Assembly (NCBI GenBank): GCA_035760965.1
Contig: DASTRY010000096.1
Coordinates: 1-64,000 of the forward strand
Length of the DNA: 64,000 nucleotides
Reading direction: 5' to 3'
Source: JADGHX01 sp035760965
GTDB taxonomy: Bacteria; Pseudomonadota; Gammaproteobacteria; Steroidobacterales; Steroidobacteraceae
Both the position numbers and the translations under genes were made by a program. Shown here one piece after another: positions 8,751-17,459 of this stretch (the first letter of the stretch is position 1; every line of letters starts with the position of its first letter). Under the pieces are notes generated by a model. The model made no database searches and had not been told where the DNA came from. It was given only the letters and a program-made list of their open reading frames with translations.

Positions 8751-9647
8751 ATGCCCGATCCCGCGATGTTGCCGACGCTGTTGGAAGTCTTTCGTTCGCC
8801 CCGCAGCGCCGAGTGCGAGGAGCGCGCGTTCGTGCTCACCGCGGTCGGCATTCCGAACGTCATCGATTTCGACGGCTTTCAATATGTCATCCGCGTCGAA
8901 GCGTCGCTCGCGGAGCCGGCGCTCGAGCATCTCGAGCGCTATGCGGCCGAGAGTCGCCCGGCGCCCCCGCCGCCCCCGCCGCCGCGCCTGAATCCGTTCG
9001 CCTGGGTTGGGGCCGCGTTCTACATCGTCGTGCTGCTGGTCGTCGGGCTCTCGGTGTCCGGCGGGCTGTGGCGGCTCGACGCGTTCGACCTCGGGGCGAT
9101 CGATGCGGCACGCGTGAAGAGCGGTGAGTGGTGGCGCGCGATCACCGCGCTGACGTTGCACGTCAACGGCGAGCATCTCGCCGCGAATCTCGCCGGCGGC
9201 GTCTGGTTCGCGTATCTCGCCGCACGTCAGCTCGGGAGCGGTGTGACCTGGCTGCTCACCGTGCTCGGCGCGGGCCTGGCGAATCTTCTCGAATCGTTGC
9301 TGGGGCCGGCCACGCATCAGTCCGTCGGGGCATCCACTGCGGTGTTCACCGCGCTCGGAATTCTTGCCGCGTATTCATGGCGTACGCGCTTCAGCTATCC
9401 GCAGCGTTGGGCGCGGCGCTGGGCGCCGATCGTCGCAGGCGTTCTCCTGCTGGGCTGGCTGGGTTCGGAGGGCGAGCACACGGATGTCGTCGCGCACGTC
9501 GCGGGATTCGTCGTGGGCACGAGCCTCGGGACGCTGGTCGCGATCCCGCGCGTGCGGCGGGCGTTGACGGCCGTGCCGCAATGGGTGACTGGAGGCGCGG
9601 CGCTCGCACTGGTTGCGATTGCGTGGACGCTCGCACTCATGAGCTGA
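8751..9647 (+). CDS. Rhomboid family intramembrane serine protease
   Basis: 298 residues from ATG 8751 (a GTG four codons upstream is an alternative). An N-terminal cytosolic domain (about 1-62, FRSPRSAECEERAFVLTAVGIP...YVIRVEASLAEPALEHL) resembles the GlpG-type cytosolic domain and ends in a polyproline stretch. Six or seven membrane helices follow. HVNGEHLAANLAGG is the conserved His/Asn segment, GASTAVFTALG carries the catalytic serine in GxS, and DVVAHVAGFVVGTSLG carries the catalytic histidine. Rhomboids cleave substrates within membranes; the substrate here is unknown. No partner gene is adjacent. Divergent from the peroxiredoxin. Confidence 0.93.
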   Translation: MPDPAMLPTLLEVFRSPRSAECEERAFVLTAVGIPNVIDFDGFQYVIRVEASLAEPALEHLERYAAESRPAPPPPPPPRLNPFAWVGAAFYIVVLLVVGLSVSGGLWRLDAFDLGAIDAARVKSGEWWRAITALTLHVNGEHLAANLAGGVWFAYLAARQLGSGVTWLLTVLGAGLANLLESLLGPATHQSVGASTAVFTALGILAAYSWRTRFSYPQRWARRWAPIVAGVLLLGWLGSEGEHTDVVAHVAGFVVGTSLGTLVAIPRVRRALTAVPQWVTGGAALALVAIAWTLALMS

Positions 9648-9670
9648 GCTCAGCGCGAATAAGCGCCGCT

Positions 9671-10933
9671 CTACTTTGCGTAACCCACCAGCTCGACATA
9701 CGCACGGCCTGCCACTTTCGCGTTCGCGCGTGTGCCCTGCACGGTCGCGGCTCCTTCCCAGTATCGCGGACTCGTGTCGAGCTCTTGATCTGCGAGGCGC
9801 GGGCGCACGTCGACATCCAGCTTCAGCGAGGGCACGCGCACCTGCCAGCGAGCGGGATAGCGGCCACCGCGCGGGCTATTCCAATAGTCCTTCACATCGA
9901 TGAGCACCTCGTCGCTCGCCAGCGCGCGCGTCGTACCGTCGGGCGCGAGCCATGTGCCGGCGCTGTGCGGATCGCGCTCGCCGTCGCGTCTGCGGAGCGC
10001 GTAGAACATGAGCGTCGCGCCGTCGTCGAACTGCAGCGCGAACCAATCCCAGCCCTGCTGATCGGACCCGAGCGAGCCGCTGCCCCATTCGCGATCGAGC
10101 CACGCAAGGCCCTGCACGTCGAGCGGTTTGCCGTCGCGATCGATCCGACCCATCACGGCGAGGCGCGGGATCGAGTAGTAGTAGCTCGCGGCGCCGGGCG
10201 CGCTCGACTTGCGGCTCAGGCCGGCGTCGCCGTTCAGCACGGGCCGCGTGACAGGGCGGAGCTGCAGATCGAACGTGTAGCCCTTCGCCGCCGCGCGCAA
10301 TTGCCAATACGACGAGCCTTCGGGCCCCGTTTCCCCCGCCGGTGTGCCTAGCGACCAATCGTCGAGCCACACGTGAAAAGGCTCGGCCTGCGCCCCCGCG
10401 AGGCCCAGTGCATCGCGCGCATAACGCTCGGACGAAAAGAATTGCCCGCGATCGAGGTCGGTGACCGCGAAGTGGGCCATGTAGATCTGGCGCGTGCGCC
10501 ACGCGGAGCGCGGCTCGGCGCGATCCGCGAGCTGGGCGCTCGGCGGCGCCAGCGCGAACCGGAAGAACGTCAGCTCGAACCCGAAGCGCTGCCCGCTGTT
10601 CGCGTCGAGGTGGCCGGTGACGTACCACCATTCGTGGCGAAACTCAGGATGCGGGCCGTGATCGCGCGGGAACTCGAACGGGCGCGGCTCGAGGGCGAGA
10701 GCGAAACCCGAGGGCATTCCTTCGCTGCTGAGCGCATCGAGCCGCGTCGCTTGCGCGGGCGCTGCCGCGTTGCCCGGAGGTTGCGCGGTCTCGGCATCGG
10801 CGGCCGCGCTAGCCGTCGTGCCGGTGTGATGCGTGGCGCGATCGCTCGGCGGCCCGTACCCGCACGCGGCGAGCGCTATCAGCGCCAACACTGCGAGCGC
10901 ACGGGGTACGGTCCGAAAAAGAGATATCGGCAT
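9671..10933 (-). CDS. AttH/CrtC-type lipocalin-like lipoprotein
   Basis: 420 residues. The start at 10933 gives a clean lipoprotein signal (PRALAVLALIALAACG, lipidated Cys about residue 23); the frame stays open upstream to the permease stop, but that start would bury the signal. The mature domain matches the AttH/hydroxyneurosporene-synthase fold: PRDHGPHPEFRHEWWYVTGHL, FGFELTFFRFAL, YMAHFAVTD, and WLDREWGSG...GWDWFALQFDDGATLMFY. In Agrobacterium attEFGH, AttH accompanies an ABC transporter; here it lies 116 nt downstream of one. Probably an envelope-anchored lipid-binding partner of that transporter. The carotenoid hydratase role of CrtC is unlikely without carotenoid genes. Confidence 0.88.
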   Translation of the reverse strand: MPISLFRTVPRALAVLALIALAACGYGPPSDRATHHTGTTASAAADAETAQPPGNAAAPAQATRLDALSSEGMPSGFALALEPRPFEFPRDHGPHPEFRHEWWYVTGHLDANSGQRFGFELTFFRFALAPPSAQLADRAEPRSAWRTRQIYMAHFAVTDLDRGQFFSSERYARDALGLAGAQAEPFHVWLDDWSLGTPAGETGPEGSSYWQLRAAAKGYTFDLQLRPVTRPVLNGDAGLSRKSSAPGAASYYYSIPRLAVMGRIDRDGKPLDVQGLAWLDREWGSGSLGSDQQGWDWFALQFDDGATLMFYALRRRDGERDPHSAGTWLAPDGTTRALASDEVLIDVKDYWNSPRGGRYPARWQVRVPSLKLDVDVRPRLADQELDTSPRYWEGAATVQGTRANAKVAGRAYVELVGYAK

Positions 10934-11049
10934 GCACGAGCGGCGAGCGGCCGCGAAAGTTGCCTCATCGCGCCGATTCGCCGCTGCCCCAAGGGGAATG
11001 GCGCGCGCGCTCAGAGGTCGACCGCACCTCTTTCGTTGCACCGCTGTCA

Positions 11050-13761
11050 TCATTCTTCCCGGATGTCGCTCGCGAGCGGCGCGCGCGCCGCGCGCCACGC
11101 TGGATAAATGCCCGCCACCAGCGCGGCGATCATCGCCACCGCGAATGCATTCGCGAGCTGCGTGCCGGTGATGTGCAGATCGATCATCCAGCCGAATGCA
11201 CGCCGATTGATTACCGTGATCAGCAACACGGCCGTCAGCAGCCCGCCGGGGATCGCCGCGAGCCACGCGGCCACTCCCATGAATCCCGTCTGCGCTTCGA
11301 TGACCGCAGCGGCGCCGCGCGGTGTGAGGCCCAGCGCCCGCACGATCGCGAGCTCGCGCGATCGCTCCAGCTCCCACGCGAGCAGCGCACTTACAAGACC
11401 GATTGCGGATACGCCTGCGGTCAGCCAGTACAACACGCGCGTAATCACGAACGTGCGATCGAAGATACGCATCGAGAGCGCTCGTACGTCCGCGTTCGAC
11501 GTGACGGCCAGCGATTGTCGACCGCGACTGATCGCGCGGATCTGCTCTTTCGCCGCCGACAGATCGCTGCCGGGTCGCAGATACAACCCCATTGCCGTGA
11601 TAGCGTCGTCTTGCCACAGCTCGCGATAGGTCGCGCGGCTCATCAGCACGTTGCCCCGATCGTTCCCGTATTCGCGATACACGCCGGCGACGGGGAAATC
11701 GTGCGGGCCGCGGTCCGTCTGCAGCGTGAGTCGCTCGCCCACGCCGATCTGCAGATGCCACGAGAGCGGCTCCGAAACGACGATCGCGCCCTGCTCGAAC
11801 GCCGCCCACACCCGCTCGGGATCACCCTTGGTGAGTGGAATCGACGAGTGGCTCGACCTCGCGAGCCGCAGCGCATCGATCGGCACCGGACCGCGAGGCG
11901 AGTCGACGACTACGCGGCGGCTCTCGGTGTGATCCGCGAGCGCCGGCAGCGCGAGGATCGCGGCGACGATGCCTTCGTCGAGACGGCGCTCGGGCCGGCC
12001 GAAGCCGGGTCCCGGCGCGGTGACGTAGAGATCGGCGCGAATCGTGCGCTCGAGATACGCGCGCAGACTCTCGCGGAAGCTCTCGACCATCACGGAAACG
12101 CCGATCATCGCGGCCACTGCGAGACCGAGCGCAGACACGGCAACGCCCGTGCGACTGAGCGATGCAGAGATATCGCCGAGCGAGAGCCGTGCCATCGGGC
12201 TGAAGCGGCCCGCAAGGCGCGCGGCACCTTGCGCGAGAGCGCGCAGCATCGCCGGCGTGATGGCCGCCACCGCGAGCAGCAGCAGAAACAGGGCGATGAA
12301 GCCCGCGAGCAGACTTCGCTCGGAGAGATACACGATCGCGGCAACCGCGCCACTCAGCACTGCGCCGGCAATCAGCAGCCAACGAGAGGCATCCGCCGCG
12401 CGCTGCTCGATCACCGAGCGCCGCAAGCCGAGCTGCGGCGCGCTATTCGCCACTTCCAGCGCAGGCAGCGCCGCCGCGAACAACGCCACACCGAGCCCGG
12501 CTCCGAGCGCCTTCACGATGGCGAACGGCGGGATCAGCACCTCGTTCACGGCGACGACGAAGTAGAGGTCGTTGATCGTCCGCGACACGAGAGCGACGAG
12601 CTCACGGCCGATCGCGATGCCGAGCAGCAGTCCAACCGCCGCGCCGGCAATGCCGAGAATCGCGGCTTCGATGAGGATCATCAGCAGCACGCCCGTGCGC
12701 GTGGCGCCGAGCGCGCGCAGCACGCCGAGGGTCCGCCGGCGCTGCACCACCGCGAAGCTGATGGCGCTGAAAATGAGGAACACACCGACGAGCAGCGCGA
12801 GCAGGCTCATCGCCTGCAGATTCGTCGTGAACGCGGCGGTCATGTCGAGGCTCTGGCGCGTACGCCGCTGCGCCGGATGCAGCTCGAGGCCGCTCGGCAG
12901 GCTGGCGCGCAGCCGAGCGAGCGCGCGCTCACCTTCTGCGCCCGCCGGTACGCGCACGTCGATGCGCGAGAGCTTGCCGACGAGCCCGAGCCACTCCTGC
13001 GCTTGCGAAATGTCCGTGAGGATCAGCGTTTCGTAGCCGGTCATCGTGCCTTCGAGCTGACCGAGAAGCGTCGCCGTGTAGTCGCGCCCGCCGATGGAAA
13101 GCGTGAACGTTCCACCGGGCGTGATGCCGAGCCGCTGCGCCGTCGACGCGGCGAGCACGACCGTGCCGGGCTGCGTGAACCAGCGCGAGGCGACATCGAA
13201 GCTGGCGCGTGCGGGCGGCTGCTCCGCACCCGACGCCGAGCGTGCGAGCTTGCCGGCGCGCCCATCGGAGTCGCGCGACGGCGGCGCGTCCGCGCCTCGT
13301 ACGACTGTTGGCGCCGAGCCGCCGCCCGCCGGCACGGCGGTGCCGGCCTGATCTGCGCGTGCCGATTCGACACGCACGTTGCCGAGGCTCGTGGTGTCCC
13401 CTCGTACAGCCGTGTCGACGAGCGGATCGATGCCGATCAGCTGCATCGTCTGATCGTTCACGTCGACGTAGCCTTCGACGACCGGCGCGAGCGCGATCGG
13501 ACCGGCCGCGCGTCGGAGCGCGAGGTACGCCTGCTCGTCGATGCCGCCGGGCCCGCCGGTGATCTCGTGCGTTGCGGCTCCGTTCACCGCTTCCATCGAC
13601 AGCTCGAAGGCTTTCCCCGAGCTCGCGACGGCGATGTCCACTGCGACGATCGTCGCGACGCCGAGCGCCAGTCCCAAGAGTGCAAGACCGAGCTGCGCCG
13701 GATGCCGGAGCAGATGCCGCGCGCTCGCGGCCCAGAGCGTCGGTGCGCCGATTGCGCTCAC
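11050..13761 (-). CDS. FtsX-like ABC transporter permease (fused double unit)
   Basis: 903 residues, GTG start overlapping the ATPase stop (GTGA). Architecture: N-terminal helix (about 20-45), large periplasmic domain, three-helix FtsX block (about 325-440), paired central helices around 465-510, a second periplasmic domain, and a C-terminal FtsX block (about 775-890) ending in SDIREE. This is the LolC/E-MacB-like type with two permease units in one chain, so one polypeptide may replace a heterodimer. An unusual linker rich in Ala/Gly/Ser (about residues 127-185) sits within the first periplasmic domain. With the ATPase and AttH-like lipoprotein it resembles attEFGH. Substrate unknown, probably a lipid or lipoprotein. 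Confidence 0.9.
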   Translation of the reverse strand: MSAIGAPTLWAASARHLLRHPAQLGLALLGLALGVATIVAVDIAVASSGKAFELSMEAVNGAATHEITGGPGGIDEQAYLALRRAAGPIALAPVVEGYVDVNDQTMQLIGIDPLVDTAVRGDTTSLGNVRVESARADQAGTAVPAGGGSAPTVVRGADAPPSRDSDGRAGKLARSASGAEQPPARASFDVASRWFTQPGTVVLAASTAQRLGITPGGTFTLSIGGRDYTATLLGQLEGTMTGYETLILTDISQAQEWLGLVGKLSRIDVRVPAGAEGERALARLRASLPSGLELHPAQRRTRQSLDMTAAFTTNLQAMSLLALLVGVFLIFSAISFAVVQRRRTLGVLRALGATRTGVLLMILIEAAILGIAGAAVGLLLGIAIGRELVALVSRTINDLYFVVAVNEVLIPPFAIVKALGAGLGVALFAAALPALEVANSAPQLGLRRSVIEQRAADASRWLLIAGAVLSGAVAAIVYLSERSLLAGFIALFLLLLAVAAITPAMLRALAQGAARLAGRFSPMARLSLGDISASLSRTGVAVSALGLAVAAMIGVSVMVESFRESLRAYLERTIRADLYVTAPGPGFGRPERRLDEGIVAAILALPALADHTESRRVVVDSPRGPVPIDALRLARSSHSSIPLTKGDPERVWAAFEQGAIVVSEPLSWHLQIGVGERLTLQTDRGPHDFPVAGVYREYGNDRGNVLMSRATYRELWQDDAITAMGLYLRPGSDLSAAKEQIRAISRGRQSLAVTSNADVRALSMRIFDRTFVITRVLYWLTAGVSAIGLVSALLAWELERSRELAIVRALGLTPRGAAAVIEAQTGFMGVAAWLAAIPGGLLTAVLLITVINRRAFGWMIDLHITGTQLANAFAVAMIAALVAGIYPAWRAARAPLASDIREE

Positions 13762-14513
13762 GATTCGAGCGTCGCGGCCGCGGGTTCGAGCAGCCGGCCG
13801 TCGCGCATCACGAGCGTGCGGTCGGCGGTCGCGGCGAGCGTACGATCGTGCGTCACGAGCACCAGCGTCGCACCGCGCTTGCGTACGAGGGCGAGCACGA
13901 GCGGGAACACCTGCCGTGCGGTTTCTTCGTCCAGATTGCCCGTCGGCTCGTCCGCAAGCAGCAGCTGCGGCTCGTGCACGAGCGCCCGCGCGATGGCGAC
14001 ACGTTGCTGCTCGCCGCCCGAGAACGTATCGATGGCGCTGCCGAGGCGATCGCCGAGCCCCACTTCCGCGAGCATGGCGGCGCTGCGCCGGCGGGCCTCG
14101 GCGCCGCGCACGCCATTCAGCTCGAGCACGAGACGCACGTTCTCCTCGGCATTCAATGTCGGTACGAGATTGAAAAACTGATAGATGAACCCGATGTGCT
14201 GACGGCGAAAGCGCGTGCGCTCCGGCTCGGCGAGGCTCGACACCTCACGGCCGTCGAGCTCGACTCGGCCGGAGTCGGCGCGATCGATCCCGCTGATCAC
14301 GTTCAGCAACGTCGATTTGCCGGAGCCGCTGCGTCCGATGATGGCGACGGATTGGCCGCTCGCGATGCGCGCGCTGACGCCGTCCAGCACCCGGTGTTCG
14401 CGACCGCCTTCACGGAAGCTGCGTGACAGGTTTTCCAGGATCAGCACTGTGGGATGCCCGACTGCAAAGTCCGCGTAATCTACCGTGCCGGCGGGTCGCG
14501 CGCTGGCGCGCAA
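13758..14513 (-). CDS. ABC transporter ATP-binding protein (LolD/MacB class)
   Basis: 251 residues. Walker A GRSGSGKST, Q-loop in FIYQFFNLVPTLNAEENV, signature SGGEQQRVAIARAL, Walker B LLLADEPTGNLD and H-loop VTHD are all intact, so it is an active ATPase of the type that powers FtsX-like permeases. Its stop overlaps the permease start by 4 nt, indicating translational coupling. The annotated ATG gives a 25-residue N-terminal extension; a GTG at VLILENLSRSF is an alternative start with normal family length. Divergent from the CDF exporter. Confidence 0.94.
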   Translation of the reverse strand: MRASARPAGTVDYADFAVGHPTVLILENLSRSFREGGREHRVLDGVSARIASGQSVAIIGRSGSGKSTLLNVISGIDRADSGRVELDGREVSSLAEPERTRFRRQHIGFIYQFFNLVPTLNAEENVRLVLELNGVRGAEARRRSAAMLAEVGLGDRLGSAIDTFSGGEQQRVAIARALVHEPQLLLADEPTGNLDEETARQVFPLVLALVRKRGATLVLVTHDRTLAATADRTLVMRDGRLLEPAAATLES

Positions 14514-14557
14514 CGATGGGCCGATCGGCGGTATTCTCAGCCCCGGCGGCTAGAGCG

Positions 14558-15607
14558 ATGTCCAAGCCTCATTCACACCACCATTCTCATCCCACGCACG
14601 GCGCGGAACGGCGACGCGGGCACGAAAGGCATTCCCACGAGCCGCACTCGCACGCCGACGCCGCGCACGGGCACTCACACGGCACGCACGGACAGTCCGG
14701 CGCCGCGCACGGTCATTCTCACGATCTCACCGGCAAGCCACGCCGGCAGCTGGTCGTCGCGCTCGCGCTGACGTCGTTCATTCTCGTCATCGAGGCCGTC
14801 GCCAGCTTCGTGACAGGCAGCCTCGCGCTGCTCTCGGACGCTGCGCACATGGCAACGGACGCGGCGGCGCTCGGCATCGCGCTGCTCGCCGTGCAGCTCG
14901 GCTCACGCAAGGCGGATGCACGCCGCAGCTACGGGTATCGGCGGCTCGAGATCGTCGCGGCCGCCCTGAATGCGGGCACGCTCTTCATCATCGGCGGCTA
15001 CATCTTGTGGGAGGCGGTAGGCCGCTTCCGGAATCCCGAGCCTATCGCGACCCTGGGGGTGATCGTCGTGGCCGCCGTCGGTCTGCTCGTGAACGGGGTG
15101 GCGATGTACATCCTCCACGGTGGTCGCGAGCACAGCCTCAATGTTCGCGGCGCGTACCTCGAAGTGTGGGCGGACTTCATCGGCTCGCTCGGCGTGCTCA
15201 TCGGCGCGGCGCTGATCCGCTGGACCGGCGCGCTCTGGATCGATCCGCTGATCGCGATCCTGATCGCGCTATGGGTGTTGCCGCGAGGCTGGGCGCTGCT
15301 GAAATCCGCGCTGCACGTGCTGCTGGAGGGTACGCCGGAGGGCATCGATCATCGCGCCGTGTCTGCGTCCATGCTGGCGGTCCCGGGCGTTTGCGCGATT
15401 CACGATCTGCACATCTGGTCGCTGACGAGCGGCATGCCGCTCCTGACGGCGCACGTGGAGATCGACGAGGTGGCGGAGTGGAGCGGCACGCTCAAGGCGC
15501 TGCGCGAGATGCTGGCGAGGGATCATCGCATCGAGCACGTCACCATTCAGATCGAACGCGACGGACAATCGTGCGGTGATACGCACTGCGCCGGCGGCGA
15601 TTGCTGA
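14558..15607 (+). CDS. Cation diffusion facilitator metal exporter (CzcD/ZitB type)
   Basis: 349 residues from MSKPHSHHHSH. The first 55 residues are a histidine-rich cytosolic tail with repeated HSH/HGHSH blocks, likely a metal-binding sensor or buffer. Six helices follow; LLSDAAHMATDAAALG in helix 2 gives the HxxxD metal site, and YLEVWADFIGSLGVL in helix 5 contributes the Asp of the second half of the site. The C-terminal cytosolic domain (IHDLHIWSLTSGMPLLTAHVEI) is the CDF dimerisation domain and ends in CGDTHCAGGDC, adding thiol ligands. It should export Zn2+, Co2+ or Cd2+ by proton antiport. No MerR or ArsR regulator is adjacent. Confidence 0.95.
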   Translation: MSKPHSHHHSHPTHGAERRRGHERHSHEPHSHADAAHGHSHGTHGQSGAAHGHSHDLTGKPRRQLVVALALTSFILVIEAVASFVTGSLALLSDAAHMATDAAALGIALLAVQLGSRKADARRSYGYRRLEIVAAALNAGTLFIIGGYILWEAVGRFRNPEPIATLGVIVVAAVGLLVNGVAMYILHGGREHSLNVRGAYLEVWADFIGSLGVLIGAALIRWTGALWIDPLIAILIALWVLPRGWALLKSALHVLLEGTPEGIDHRAVSASMLAVPGVCAIHDLHIWSLTSGMPLLTAHVEIDEVAEWSGTLKALREMLARDHRIEHVTIQIERDGQSCGDTHCAGGDC

Positions 15608-15734
15608 CCGACGCGCACATCCCTTAGCTGCCGTCGGTGCAGCCGTGGAGCACTTCCGGGCACGGACGACACTGGCGTCGGTACGACTGCGTGCAGAACA
15701 GCACGCGCAGGCTTCGAGCGACGCCGCGACCTCG

Positions 15735-16235
15735 TCAGGCGTTTTCGCCAGGGGAGAACCGCATCGGTTTCGTCACGCCCATGCGACCGAGCTCGCGTCG
15801 CAGCGCTTCCGCAAGATCCTGCATCGCGGCGCGATCGAAAACCGGCGCCGCGTCCCAGTCGTACGCCCACGGATGCGCAGCGCGCATCTCTTCCGGCTCG
15901 TCCACATAGCGCGGCACCACGTGGGCATGGAGCGCCGGCTCGACGTTGCCGAAGATCGCGTAGTTCACGCGCACGGCGCCGGCCACTTTCATCAACGCGT
16001 CGCCGACCTTCGTCATGTCCAGCAGGAACTGCGAGCGCTCCTTCGCGCCGAGCGCGTTGATCGTCGGCACGACCGGATCGGGCAGCAGCAACGCATAGCC
16101 GCGCACGAACTGCTGTTTGCCGAACAGCACCCACCCCGAGTACAGCCGCGTGATGACGCGCGGCTCGCGCCCCTCGCGCGCGGCGTGCACCATTTCGTGG
16201 ATGACGGTTTCCGGCTCGATCCGATCGTTTTTCAT
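15735..16235 (-). CDS. HIT family hydrolase
   Basis: 166 residues. The histidine triad HAHVVPRYV matches the HxHxxxR/H form of Fhit-like and bacterial HIT proteins, preceded by YAIFGNVEPALHAH and the N-terminal strand YSGWVLFGKQQFVRGYALLLP. Such proteins hydrolyse nucleotide phosphoramidates or dinucleotides. The start overlaps the DUF486 stop (ATGA), so translation is coupled. The long Glu-rich C-terminus (ALRREL...MRFSPGENA) is typical of proteobacterial members. Exact substrate cannot be assigned. Confidence 0.88.
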   Translation of the reverse strand: MKNDRIEPETVIHEMVHAAREGREPRVITRLYSGWVLFGKQQFVRGYALLLPDPVVPTINALGAKERSQFLLDMTKVGDALMKVAGAVRVNYAIFGNVEPALHAHVVPRYVDEPEEMRAAHPWAYDWDAAPVFDRAAMQDLAEALRRELGRMGVTKPMRFSPGENA

Positions 16236-16585
16236 GATGGGCCCTGTGAGCGGAAGACGAAGTAGATCGCCCCCACCATGCACAAGCCCGCCCACAGGTA
16301 GTCGAGCTTCACGGGCTTCTGCATGTAGAACGCGGCGAACGGCACGAACACCGATAGCGTGATGACTTCCTGCAGCATTTTCAGCTGCGGCAGCGACAGC
16401 TGCGTGTAGCCGATTCGATTGGCGGGGACCTGCAGGAGATATTCGAACAGCGCGATCCCCCAGCTCACGAACGCGGCGATGTACCAAGGCTTGTCCGCGA
16501 GATTCCGCAGGTGCGCGTACCACGCGAACGTCATGAAGACGTTGGACGCGACCAGCAGCAGGGTTGTCGGAAGGATGGCCGGCAT
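16232..16585 (-). CDS. DUF486 small membrane protein
   Basis: 117 residues with four predicted helices (about 5-20, 32-50, 68-87, 93-110). Motifs NVFMTFAWYAHL, WGIALFEYLLQVPANRIGY, LKMLQEVITLSVFVPFAAFYM and DYLWAGLCMVGAIYFVFR identify the DUF486 family, distantly related to small multidrug/DMT transporters. Function unknown. Overlaps the HIT gene by 4 nt, and this pairing may be meaningful. A TAATGT hexamer lies 7 nt before the ATG without a Shine-Dalgarno. Confidence 0.9.
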   Translation of the reverse strand: MPAILPTTLLLVASNVFMTFAWYAHLRNLADKPWYIAAFVSWGIALFEYLLQVPANRIGYTQLSLPQLKMLQEVITLSVFVPFAAFYMQKPVKLDYLWAGLCMVGAIYFVFRSQGPS

Positions 16586-16592
16586 GCCAATG

Positions 16593-16598
16593 ACATTA
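16593..16598 (-). promoter_or_regulatory. -10-like hexamer for DUF486-HIT operon
   Basis: On the minus strand TAATGT ends 7 nt before the DUF486 start codon. Geometry predicts a leaderless or near-leaderless message. Confidence 0.35.
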
Positions 16599-16624
16599 GC
16601 ATACGGCCTTCGCGCGCCGTGTGA

Positions 16625-17446
16625 TCAGCCTTCCCAGTAGCGCACGCGTGCTGTGTCGACGTGCACGAAATCGGATTTCGGGTAGTACCCCACGCCGCCC
16701 CGTCCCAGGGCAACCGCGAGGTCGCGAAGGCGCTCGGTGCTGACGCCCTTCAGGCGCACGTCGATGGCCTTGCCCTGGATGTGCTGGCTCTGCTTCGCCT
16801 GTCCGCCGCCGTTCTTGCGTAGCGTCTCGTTCGTGGCGGCGGAGCGGTACCCGGAAATGATGTCGTAACGAGGCTCCACTTCGGCCGCCGCCGCGAGGTC
16901 CGCGAGCAGCACGAAGAGCTGCGGGTCCATCGCGCGATGCTCGCCGCTGCGCTGGTCGAACAGAATGAGATCGAGCTGCGCGAGCGCGGCGGGGATGAAG
17001 CCGGCCGCGTTGCGGAAGGTGACGCGCAGCGTCGCGTCGGTGTGAGTGTTGTGGAGCTCCAGCCAGTCCACGGGCGCGGTGGCGGCCTGCGCTCGCGGCG
17101 CCCGCAACAGACTTACGGGGGCAATGCACGCGAACAAGAGAAAGAGGCGACGTGTCGCGGCGCTCGCGTGAGCTGCGGCGGCGCTCGCGGTGGTGGGAGC
17201 GACGACTGCGCTCGCGATGGCGCGAGGCGTCGCGCCGGTTGGAGTGGCGCAAGGCGTGGCAACGCGGGCGGCGTTATGAGCTGCGGCGGCGCGGGCGGTG
17301 GCGTCCCTGCAGGTGGAAGCGCTCCGGGCGGCGCGGCCTGCGGGGACGCTGGCGGAGGCGCGGACCGGGGCAGCCTTCGTGGCAGCGTGGCCTTCGGTGG
17401 TGCTCGCGCCGTCCGCCGCGGCGCCGGCTGCTCGCGTGCGCTTCAT
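16625..17446 (-). CDS. DUF882/MepK-like murein endopeptidase with long Ala-rich N-terminus
   Basis: 273 residues. From about residue 96 it is a normal DUF882 protein: a Tat-type signal (TRRLFLLFACIAPVSLLRAPRAQA), then LELHNTHTDATLRVTF and the zinc-peptidase segment SGYRSAATNETL...SQHIQGKAIDVRL...FVHVDTARVRYW (M15-like His/Asp/His ligands). E. coli MepK of this family cleaves 3-3 peptidoglycan crosslinks. Oddly, about 95 residues of Ala/Thr/Arg-rich low-complexity sequence precede the signal, and no ATG, GTG or TTG is placed to give the normal start, so either the extension is real or an unusual start is used. It begins 13 nt after the decarboxylase stop. Confidence 0.82.
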   Translation of the reverse strand: MKRTRAAGAAADGASTTEGHAATKAAPVRASASVPAGRAARSASTCRDATARAAAAHNAARVATPCATPTGATPRAIASAVVAPTTASAAAAHASAATRRLFLLFACIAPVSLLRAPRAQAATAPVDWLELHNTHTDATLRVTFRNAAGFIPAALAQLDLILFDQRSGEHRAMDPQLFVLLADLAAAAEVEPRYDIISGYRSAATNETLRKNGGGQAKQSQHIQGKAIDVRLKGVSTERLRDLAVALGRGGVGYYPKSDFVHVDTARVRYWEG

Positions 17447-17459
17447 GGCGCGGCCGCCG

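Noticed and set aside
10934..11053. Earlier start for the AttH-like protein, overlapping the permease stop (ATGATGA)
   Set aside because: It would put 40 residues before a textbook lipoprotein signal. The start at 10933 is preferred, although coupling cannot be ruled out.
10960..14181. Very long open frame on the plus strand opposite the ABC genes
   Set aside because: Arg/His/Ala-rich product with no domain; it is antisense to an ABC ATPase and permease with intact motifs. Long antisense frames are expected at this GC content.
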